A stretch of DNA of 12,104 nt from Zetaproteobacteria bacterium (GTDB lineage Bacteria; Pseudomonadota; Zetaproteobacteria; Mariprofundales; Mariprofundaceae), in NCBI GenBank assembly GCA_021545625.1, contig JAJRVH010000212.1, positions 1 to 12,104 on the forward strand, read 5' to 3'. Shown piece by piece: positions 6,506 through 12,104 of this stretch. Under the pieces are notes generated by a model that did not search any database, had not been told where the DNA came from, and worked only from the letters and a program-made list of their open reading frames with translations. Position 1 is the stretch's first letter; each line of letters starts with the position of its first letter. The position numbers and the translations under genes were made by a program.

Positions 6506-8196
6506 ACAGCCCCCCCGCGCTCGGCGCGCACCTTCCTGACGACCAGCAGCGCCTCGATCAGTACCCAGACGGCCAGCATGAAGATGACCGAGCCAACAGC
6601 CGCCACCGTCCATTGCTGACCATCGACCGCCTTGATAATGCCCATCACCATGCCCGAGATCGTCGCGCCGAGCACCAGCAGCATCGGCAACAGCGTATAG
6701 AGAATCGGCTTCTTCCTGCGATACAGATAGATCGTGACCGTCAACAGGGTCAGCCCGGCCAGGATCTGGTTCGTCGTGCCGAACAGGGTCCACAGAAACA
6801 GGCCGGCCGGCTTGCCGTCCATCTTGAAGAAAGCGAAGAAGCCGATCGCTGCCACGGCCAGCGCCGTCGCCACATAGCGGTTGCCGAGCATCTTCACGCC
6901 GATGGTATGGCCGATCTCCTCGAGATTGAAGCGCAGCAGCCGCGCGCCGGTATCGACCGAAGTCATCGCGAAACCAACCACGACGACCGAGATAAAGGCA
7001 GCCGCATAATCCAGCGGCACGCCGAGCTGATGGATGAAATTCGCATTACCCTGAATGAACACTCCCAGCTTCTGATGCAAACCAACCGCCTTCTCCCACG
7101 AACCATAGAACGCCTCCCAGTCGGCGCGCGAAGCAAAAGCACCGGCCGTCGTCGCCAGCACCGCCAGCAGCGCCAGCAGCGATTCCCCGATCATGCCGAC
7201 ATAGCCGACGAACGGCGCGTCGCTCTCCCTGTCCAGCTGTTTGGAGGTCGTGCCCGATGCGACCAGGCCGTGAAACCCGGACACCGCGCCGCAGGCGATG
7301 ACGATAAACAGGAAGGGCAGCATCGGTGGCGCGCCGACAGGGTTCGGGTTGATGGCCGGCGCCACCCAGTCCGGCGACATGATGAAAAAGCCGATCAGCA
7401 TTGAAAACAGGGCCAGATAGAGTAACAGCGAGTTGAGAAAATCACGCGGCTGCAGCAGCAGCCAGACCGGCAACACGCTGGCGATGAAGGCATAGGCCAG
7501 CAGCGACCATGTCCATGTTTCGGCCGAAATACCGGTAACCGGCATCTTCAGGCCGATGGATGTCGTCACCAGCATCAGCACGAAGCCAATGGCAATCATC
7601 GGCCACAGCGGCAGCCTGCGCTTGTAGACGAAAAAGCCGATCAGCATCGCGATCAGCATCAGCGAATAGGTCGGAAATACCGCCTCGGGATGAGCCGTGG
7701 CCGGGATATGGGTCAGATCCGGCGCCGCGAACAGGCCGGAAATCACCAGCACGAACACGCCCATCGCCAGCGCCACGAGAAAAAAGATCACCAGCAGGAA
7801 CAGCAGTCTTGTGCGCGGACTGATCACGTCGCGGGCGATCGTGCCCACGCTCTGGCCGCGATGCCGCACCGACAGCACCAGCGCCGAAAAATCGTGTACC
7901 GCACCGATCAGCAGCGTGCCGAACACAACCCAGCACAGCGCCGGCACCCAGCCCCAGATCACCGCGATGGCAGGACCAAGCATCGGCGCCAGGCCGGCGA
8001 TCGAGGCATAATGATGGCCGAACAGGATGTATTTGTTGGCAGGCACGTAATCGACATCGTCGCGCATCGCATGCGCGGGCGTAGCCCGGGCATCGTCGAG
8101 CGCAAACACCCTGCGCCCGAGAAAGCCCCTGGCATAGAAACGGAAAAACACCAGATACAGGCATAGCACCAGTATCGCCATAACGACCGGAGACAT
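6493..8196 (-). CDS. cstA: CstA-family carbon starvation protein, peptide/pyruvate transporter
   Basis: This 567-residue polytopic membrane protein has about fifteen hydrophobic segments. It shows CstA hallmarks: ANKYILFGHHYASIAGLAPM with GPAIAVIWGW (about 52-85), the AVHDFSALVLSVRHRG stretch (about 98-113), and GLVASGTTSKQL in the middle. In E. coli, CstA helps take up peptides and pyruvate during carbon starvation. This protein is about 130 residues shorter than E. coli CstA (701), in the range of the shorter CstA group found in many bacteria. No small ybdD-like partner follows, because the ASCH gene occupies the opposite strand immediately downstream. The ATG at 8196 has GGGAGG four bases upstream. 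The neighbouring isomerase gene is divergent, so the 139-base gap should hold both promoters. Confidence 0.94.
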   Translation of the reverse strand: MSPVVMAILVLCLYLVFFRFYARGFLGRRVFALDDARATPAHAMRDDVDYVPANKYILFGHHYASIAGLAPMLGPAIAVIWGWVPALCWVVFGTLLIGAVHDFSALVLSVRHRGQSVGTIARDVISPRTRLLFLLVIFFLVALAMGVFVLVISGLFAAPDLTHIPATAHPEAVFPTYSLMLIAMLIGFFVYKRRLPLWPMIAIGFVLMLVTTSIGLKMPVTGISAETWTWSLLAYAFIASVLPVWLLLQPRDFLNSLLLYLALFSMLIGFFIMSPDWVAPAINPNPVGAPPMLPFLFIVIACGAVSGFHGLVASGTTSKQLDRESDAPFVGYVGMIGESLLALLAVLATTAGAFASRADWEAFYGSWEKAVGLHQKLGVFIQGNANFIHQLGVPLDYAAAFISVVVVGFAMTSVDTGARLLRFNLEEIGHTIGVKMLGNRYVATALAVAAIGFFAFFKMDGKPAGLFLWTLFGTTNQILAGLTLLTVTIYLYRRKKPILYTLLPMLLVLGATISGMVMGIIKAVDGQQWTVAAVGSVIFMLAVWVLIEALLVVRKVRAERGGAVQSG

Positions 8197-8200
8197 AGAT

Positions 8201-8206
8201 CCTCCC
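8201..8206 (-). promoter_or_regulatory. Ribosome-binding site of cstA
   Basis: The minus strand reads GGGAGG, four bases before the ATG at 8196, which supports that start. Confidence 0.65.
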
Positions 8207-8245
8207 CCACCCCGGCAGACCGGAGGCCCGCCCTGATTTCCAGAT

Positions 8246-8261
8246 GGCGGCCGTGACCGCC
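8246..8261. repeat. Short inverted repeat between cstA and the isomerase gene
   Basis: GGCGG (8246-8250) and CCGCC (8257-8261) are inverted around a six-base spacer in the divergent promoter region. This could be an operator. It lacks a U-tract, so it is not a terminator, and in GC-rich DNA it may be chance. Confidence 0.25.
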
Positions 8262-8335
8262 TGCGGATCGCTCTTTCACAAATCCGGTGGCTACGCTACT
8301 CTGGCGAAGTTCACAGACAAGGGAGCGATATCATA

Positions 8336-9220
8336 TTGCCGTACAGCATCATTCTGACCGCAGCGCTCGTCCTGCTGGCGGCTGCCTGTCAGCAGGACGA
8401 GCGCGATGCGCAAACGCAAATTCTACCCAGTTCTCCCGTTGCCGCGACTGTCAACGGCACGCCGATCTATGAACGTGACATCGATGCGGAACTGGCAGCC
8501 ATGCCGGAAAGTCTGCAGCAGTTTCGTGAAGACCCGCAGGCCCGTTCCCGCATCCTGCATACGCTGGTCCGTCGCCATGTGGTCAGCCAGAAGGCGGCCG
8601 AGCTCGGTCTGGATCTCGACCCGACCGTGCGGCGGCGCATCGAGAAGGCTCGCCGACAGATCCTGATCGATGCGGCCAGGAGCTGGCAGCAGTCGCATAT
8701 GCCTGCCATTGGCGATGCCGCCATTCAGGCCTATTATGACCAGCATCCGGATGAGTTCACCGTGCCCGAACAGGTGCATGCCCGGCATATTCTTGTAGCC
8801 ACCAGGAAACAGGCCCAAACCATTCTTCGCAAACTCAGGCGCAAACGCAGCCTGTTCGCCGCCATTGCCGCACGCCAGTCGCTGGATGACAGCAACAAGT
8901 CGCGCGGCGGCGACCTGAACTGGTTCCCACGCGGCGTGATGGTCAAGGCGTTCGAAAACACCGCCTTCTCACTGGATGTCAATGCGCTCAGTGAACCGGT
9001 GAAAACAAAGTTTGGCTGGCATATCATCGAGGTACTCGGCAAAAGACCGGCGAGCCGCAAACCGCTTGCCGAGGTGCGCGATGAAATTATCAGTCGCCTG
9101 CAACAGGCCCAGATGCAGAAATGGTTTAACGAACTTGAACAGGAGGCGAATATCTCGCTTATGCCTCCTTACGACAGCAGCAATGTAGCCTTGTCCTCCT
9201 CCGGAAAGGTGCAACAGTGA
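8336..9220 (+). CDS. Parvulin-type peptidyl-prolyl cis-trans isomerase, probable lipoprotein (PpiC/EpsD-like)
   Basis: The 294-residue product begins with a short signal sequence ending LVLLAAAC, so Cys18 is a candidate lipidation site. The residue after Cys is Gln, not Asp, which under E. coli Lol rules favours the outer membrane. Residues 35-140 resemble the helical SurA N-terminal chaperone region (VNGTPIYERDIDAEL). Residues 147-236 are a parvulin rotamase domain with VHARHILV, RGGDLNWF, VMVKAFENTAFSL and the closing KFGWHIIEVLGKRP. It probably folds exported proteins in the periplasm. EpsD-family isomerases of exopolysaccharide loci look similar, but no such locus is visible here. The start is a TTG, with AGGGAG ten bases upstream, which is rather far. 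No better in-frame start is seen before the signal peptide. The tandem-CNB gene follows after 45 bases and is probably co-transcribed. Confidence 0.92.
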   Translation: MPYSIILTAALVLLAAACQQDERDAQTQILPSSPVAATVNGTPIYERDIDAELAAMPESLQQFREDPQARSRILHTLVRRHVVSQKAAELGLDLDPTVRRRIEKARRQILIDAARSWQQSHMPAIGDAAIQAYYDQHPDEFTVPEQVHARHILVATRKQAQTILRKLRRKRSLFAAIAARQSLDDSNKSRGGDLNWFPRGVMVKAFENTAFSLDVNALSEPVKTKFGWHIIEVLGKRPASRKPLAEVRDEIISRLQQAQMQKWFNELEQEANISLMPPYDSSNVALSSSGKVQQ

Positions 9221-9265
9221 GCTTCGTCACCTTGTTCGCCGGACGCTTTCGACTAGGCTCGGCGC

Positions 9266-10045
9266 ATGTCGTTTCTTGAACAACTGCAACAGCTACCGAC
9301 CGAAAGCCAGGAACGTTTCTTTCGTGGTGGCGGGGAAAAAATCTATAACAGCGGGGCATGGCTGCCGGGAGCGGAGGATGGTTTCCGCGGTATCCGGCTG
9401 ATCCGCCAGGGCGAGGTACAGGTCTTCGCCCAAGTCGACGGCAGGGATATTCCGGTCTACCGCTATGGCAAAGGCGAAGCCCTGGGCATTCGCAGCTTTC
9501 TGTTTCCGGAAAACCGGCCGAAACTTCGCTGGCAGGCCGTTAGCCCCTGCACTGTTTTCGAACTGGATGACAAGGCTGCCAGCTCGCTGCTTTCGGACGA
9601 ACAGACAGCCGCGCCGATCCGGGAAATCTTCGAGCTGGCGGCTCATCTGCGCGATCTGGACATTATGCTGGCCATTCACCCGCTGTTCCGCACCTTGCCC
9701 GAGGAAGTACGCTGCCGCCTGTTCCGGCATGCCGAACCGATCGCGCTGACGCCGGGGCAGACACTGATCCGCAAGGGGCGAGCCAACGAGGCGCTCTATT
9801 TCATCAGCCACGGCGGAGTCGATATCGTCCGTGACGACCGTGTCATCGCGCACCGCAGCGCCGGCGACATCATCGGCGAGGTTTCAGCGCTTGGCTTCGC
9901 GCCGACGGCCGACGTACGCGCCACCGGCTGGACGGACGTACTGGCCTTCACCCGCGACGACATCCTCGAAACCTGCCGCCACCACCCGGCCTTCTCAGCC
10001 AAGCTGTCATCTTTCGGTCTTGGAGGATTCGGAAGCTCGGCCTGA
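9266..10045 (+). CDS. Protein with two tandem, degenerate CNB-like domains
   Basis: The 259 residues hold two CRP-like beta-roll folds and no HTH, kinase or membrane segment. The first, about 20-125, has IRLIRQGEVQVFAQVDG and a cassette region GKGEALGIRSFLF, in which the usual Gly-Glu is Gly-Ile. The second, about 137-240, is clearer: LTPGQTLIRKGRANEALYFISHGGVDIV, then GDIIGEVSALGF followed by APTADVRAT. It keeps Glu205, but the arginine that binds the cyclic phosphate is Thr214. Neither pocket therefore looks like a normal cAMP/cGMP site. Binding of another ligand or a purely structural role is possible. The ribosome-binding site is weak. It lies 45 bases downstream of the isomerase gene on the same strand, which suggests a shared transcript. 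The function is unknown. Confidence 0.85.
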   Translation: MSFLEQLQQLPTESQERFFRGGGEKIYNSGAWLPGAEDGFRGIRLIRQGEVQVFAQVDGRDIPVYRYGKGEALGIRSFLFPENRPKLRWQAVSPCTVFELDDKAASSLLSDEQTAAPIREIFELAAHLRDLDIMLAIHPLFRTLPEEVRCRLFRHAEPIALTPGQTLIRKGRANEALYFISHGGVDIVRDDRVIAHRSAGDIIGEVSALGFAPTADVRATGWTDVLAFTRDDILETCRHHPAFSAKLSSFGLGGFGSSA

Positions 10046-10138
10046 AAAAGCCAGTCCGCCCCATCCCAAATAGAGAATCGGGATACTGCTTCCCGGCTCA
10101 GATCGCTTTCAGACGCGCCATGGCGCCTCCATCTCGGC

Positions 10139-10564
10139 ATGCTTGGCGCGCCGCCGAAAATCCCGACCGGCAAGGCCGCCATCTGGGATTCGGCATCCGG
10201 AAAGTGGGTGCCCGATATGCCCAGGCATCAGGCCGCGAAGCTCGCGCAACTGACTGCTGACTATCAGGCGGCGACGGAGGCCGGCGTCTCCTATCAGGGC
10301 GCAATGTTCGAGAGCGACGATCATTCGCAGCTGGAACTGGCCAAGGTGCTGACAGCCATTGCCAACGGTTGGACATTGCCGACCGGATTCGCCTGGATCG
10401 ACGCAGCGAACAATCCGCATCAAGTACCGGATCTGGCGTGGCCTCAGGGATTGGCACAGGCGATGGCGGATCACAAGGCGGCGCTGTTTGCCAGGCTTCA
10501 GGCCGCGAAGGCCACGGTCCGGGCCGCGACAAGCATTACGGCGGTCAACAAGGCGGTGCTGTGA
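10139..10564 (+). CDS. DUF4376-like phage tail-fibre-associated protein, probably N-terminally truncated remnant
   Basis: The 141 residues look like the C-terminal region of phage proteins carrying DUF4376, found near tail-fibre genes. The signs are an early PPKIPTGKAAIWDSASGKWV, then AGVSYQGAMFESDDHSQLEL, then GFAWIDAANNPHQVPDLAWP and an Ala-rich helical tail with ALFARLQAAKATVRA. Intact relatives usually have an N-terminal part before the PP..GK segment. Here homology-like sequence begins almost at the ATG, there is no clear ribosome-binding site, and no other phage structural gene is nearby. A decayed prophage fragment or a transferred piece is likely. The DUF assignment is from memory of the pattern. 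The reading frame itself is clean. Confidence 0.65.
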   Translation: MLGAPPKIPTGKAAIWDSASGKWVPDMPRHQAAKLAQLTADYQAATEAGVSYQGAMFESDDHSQLELAKVLTAIANGWTLPTGFAWIDAANNPHQVPDLAWPQGLAQAMADHKAALFARLQAAKATVRAATSITAVNKAVL

Positions 10565-10662
10565 TGGCCATGATCATCTGGTCGGCCCTCATCCCGGTTG
10601 CCAGCCTTGATGATGTGGCTGCCGGTGCAGGTCTATGGGGTGGTCAGAATGGCATAGGTTGA
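10564..10662 (+). CDS. 32-residue ORF overlapping the phage-like gene (possible truncated phage gene)
   Basis: An ATG overlaps the stop of the preceding gene in the arrangement TGATG, typical of translational coupling between neighbouring phage genes. The product begins MAMIIWSALIPVASLDDVAA, is hydrophobic at its start, and ends after 32 residues at a TGA. I do not recognise it. It may be the start of a longer phage gene cut at about 10660, or chance. Confidence 0.3.
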   Translation: MAMIIWSALIPVASLDDVAAGAGLWGGQNGIG

Positions 10663-10854
10663 TGAGCGCGCAAGGAATGTGGCAATAATGTTGCAGGCTT
10701 CATAATGGCTGCGAGTTTGCGATGATCGCACATGTCGCCCGGTCTTTTTCGCGCGCGGCATCAGCAGTGGAACCAGGCATTGGCTCTGTGGATGCAGCAT
10801 CGACTTCGCTGATACCGCCATGGAATGTTCGCTACTTTTCAACAACATCGGCCT
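10663..10854. other. Stretch without a recognisable gene
   Basis: The stretch lies between the phage-like remnant and the 3' end of the receiver gene. A 71-codon minus-strand frame (10633-10848) and a plus-strand frame from 10722 are open, but neither resembles a known family. TGCGAT-G-ATCGCA at 10718-10730 is a small perfect inverted repeat without a T-run. No terminator, tRNA or transposon end was found. It may be decayed phage or mobile-element DNA. Confidence 0.4.
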
Positions 10855-11247
10855 TCAGTTGCTGCGCACATCCTTTCCGCTACGGCTCTGGAGCAAGCGG
10901 CTGACCTGCTCGGCAAAACAGGAAGGATCTATGGGCTTCTGAAGATAGGCTGAAAAACCGCTTTCAAGCAAACGCTCCTCATCGCCCTTCATCGCCGAAG
11001 CAGTCAAAACCGCGACCGGAATATCAGCCGTGGCGTCATCCCGGCGTAAAGCCTGCATTGCCTCAAGGCCGCTCATCTCGGGCATACGCAAATCCATCAG
11101 CACCAGGTCCGGCCGCCATATTTTCGCCTTTTCAATACCTTCTTCTCCCGAAGATGCAGTGGCAACTTCCATGCCGCTCAGCTCCAGAACATCTGACGCA
11201 AGCTCCAGATTCAGAAGGTTGTCATCCACAATCAACACCCTGGCCAT
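10855..11247 (-). CDS. Single-domain response regulator receiver (CheY/DivK-like)
   Basis: From the ATG at 11247 the product is 130 residues, one complete receiver domain with no output domain. The acidic pair Asp8-Asp9 (VLIVDD), phosphoacceptor Asp52 (LVLMDLRMPEMSG), Thr82 (VLTASAMKGDE) and Lys104 (YLQKPID) are all present, so it should be phosphorylated by a histidine kinase. A start 21 bases upstream is open, but the ATG at 11247 overlaps the stop of the preceding gene as TGATG and begins right at the domain, so it is preferred. It is co-translated with the receiver/GGDEF-like protein. A cognate kinase probably lies beyond the right edge (inference). Its partner could be a kinase, a motor or another regulator. 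Confidence 0.93.
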   Translation of the reverse strand: MARVLIVDDNLLNLELASDVLELSGMEVATASSGEEGIEKAKIWRPDLVLMDLRMPEMSGLEAMQALRRDDATADIPVAVLTASAMKGDEERLLESGFSAYLQKPIDPSCFAEQVSRLLQSRSGKDVRSN

Positions 11248-12104
11248 CAGATTTCTTCCCCATAGCATCCGAGATCGCCTCCGCTGTTTATCGATTCATC
11301 AAGCCTGATCTCCAGCAATTTCATCAATTCTTTCAGGGTAACCGCATCATCTCCGAAATGCACCGCGGCAAATGACGCCTTCAGGGATCCTGTCTGGTCC
11401 TCCGGCAAGGGGAAACGCTGATGGCGGATACGGATGCGCAACTTTTCCGCCGCCCTCATCGCACCACGCGGCGTTACACCGGGCAGAAACAGGATAAATC
11501 TGGTCTCGGCCATGCGTGCGCATATATCTCCCCGCCGTGTCACCATTTGAACCGTTTCCAGCATCTCCTTCAGAGCCGCAATACCCCAGCGCTCGCCATG
11601 TTGTTCAGCATAGTCCCGGTAATTATCGATCTGCCAGCATACCAGCGAAAAACACAGGGAATGCCGTTTCGCATTGCCGACCTCCTGATCCAGTCTCCGT
11701 TCGATATAACGCGCATTAAAACAATTCAGAACAGGATCGATCAGCTGGGCCCGCGCCGGATAAAGCAGCTCCATCTTGCGCAACTGGCGAACAAGGTCGG
11801 CCCGGCCGCTGGCCCCCTTGATCAGAATGCGTTCCGCCTCACGCCCCAAATGCAATGCCTCCTCACGCGTCAAATCCTTGGCAGTATAGATAATTATCGG
11901 AATCTGCGCAGCAACCGGATGGTGGTTCAGCTGACGAATCACGTCGAAACCACTGACTCTGGGCATCATCAGATCCAGAATAATCATGTCCGGCTCCCGC
12001 TCTAGGGCCAAGCGCACGCCTTCAGAGCCGTCGCGAGCCAGCAAAACCTTGAAACCCTCAGCCACCAGAGTATCCCGAAGGAACTCACGTACTGCCAGAT
12101 CATC
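11247..12104 (-). CDS. Response regulator with receiver and degenerate GGDEF domain (5' end cut by right window edge)
   Basis: The frame is open to the right edge. The visible protein begins DDLAVREFLRDTLVAEGFKV, which puts the true start only a few codons outside. A GTG at 12065 is internal to the domain and is not the start. Counting from that GTG, the phosphoacceptor is Asp31 (MIILDLMMP), with Thr61 and Lys83. After a short linker, residues 108-265 follow a GGDEF layout: IDPVLNCFNARYIERRLDQE stands where DPLTGLxNRR is usual. The active-site motif is AETRF (186-190) and the first metal-binding Asp is Gln145, so diguanylate cyclase activity is not expected. It may bind a partner or a nucleotide. 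Its TGA overlaps the start of the lone receiver, which suggests strict co-expression. Confidence 0.88.
   Translation of the reverse strand, partial: DDLAVREFLRDTLVAEGFKVLLARDGSEGVRLALEREPDMIILDLMMPRVSGFDVIRQLNHHPVAAQIPIIIYTAKDLTREEALHLGREAERILIKGASGRADLVRQLRKMELLYPARAQLIDPVLNCFNARYIERRLDQEVGNAKRHSLCFSLVCWQIDNYRDYAEQHGERWGIAALKEMLETVQMVTRRGDICARMAETRFILFLPGVTPRGAMRAAEKLRIRIRHQRFPLPEDQTGSLKASFAAVHFGDDAVTLKELMKLLEIRLDESINSGGDLGCYGEEI

Noticed and set aside
8275..8315. Two TTCACA elements (8275-8280 and 8310-8315), resembling halves of CRP sites, upstream of cstA
   Set aside because: CRP controls cstA in E. coli, so I checked for TGTGA-N6-TCACA. Both copies point the same way and neither has a matching second half, so they are not a credible CRP site.
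10079..10095. Small hairpin CGGGA-TACTGCT-TCCCG after the tandem-CNB gene as a terminator
   Set aside because: The stem is only five pairs and no T-run follows, so a rho-independent terminator is not supported.
10633..10848. 71-codon minus-strand frame near the phage remnant considered as a transposase fragment
   Set aside because: I compared it by eye with C-terminal patterns of IS5-type transposases and found no convincing match in any of the three minus frames. No terminal inverted repeats or target duplications were seen.

Overview
The window looks like ordinary chromosome from a Gram-negative bacterium, most likely a proteobacterium. The evidence is a high-GC, densely packed gene order, a lipoprotein-type periplasmic isomerase, an ElyC/YdcF-type envelope protein and a 2-oxoglutarate dehydrogenase E1 that resembles SucA along its whole length. 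I cannot name the genus from sequence alone. No rRNA, tRNA, CRISPR array or intact insertion sequence was seen.

Positions 1-6004 (minus strand, read right to left): a YdcF/ElyC-like membrane protein, then sucA (E1) and sucB (E2) of the 2-oxoglutarate dehydrogenase complex 3 bases apart. A 159-residue stand-alone cyclic nucleotide-binding (CNB) protein follows 19 bases later, then the N-terminal 211 residues of a SulP-family anion transporter that runs off the left edge. No lpd (E3) gene is visible. The E2 has a lipoyl domain and a catalytic domain but no recognisable peripheral subunit-binding domain, as in mitochondrial E2o. The close spacing suggests that the TCA-cycle enzymes, the CNB protein and the anion transporter share a transcript.

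Positions 6005-10045: a divergent intergenic region leads to a small ASCH-domain protein (plus). Its 3' end overlaps the 3' end of a CstA-family transporter (minus) by 13 bases. Divergent from cstA is a plus-strand pair: a parvulin-type peptidyl-prolyl isomerase lipoprotein, and a protein with two tandem CNB-like folds whose phosphate-binding cassettes both lack key residues.

Positions 10046-10854: a probable phage remnant. It holds a DUF4376-like tail-fibre-associated protein that seems to lack its N-terminus, a 32-codon ORF overlapping its stop (TGATG), and about 190 bases in which I see nothing recognisable.

Positions 10855-12104 (minus strand): a two-gene signalling unit. The upstream gene, cut by the right edge, encodes a receiver domain joined to a degenerate GGDEF domain. 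Its stop overlaps the start of a single-domain CheY/DivK-like receiver.

No clearly new multi-gene system stands out. The points most worth a second look are the CNB-SulP unit attached to sucAB, the E2 without a subunit-binding domain, and the GGDEF-like domain without catalytic residues coupled to a lone receiver.
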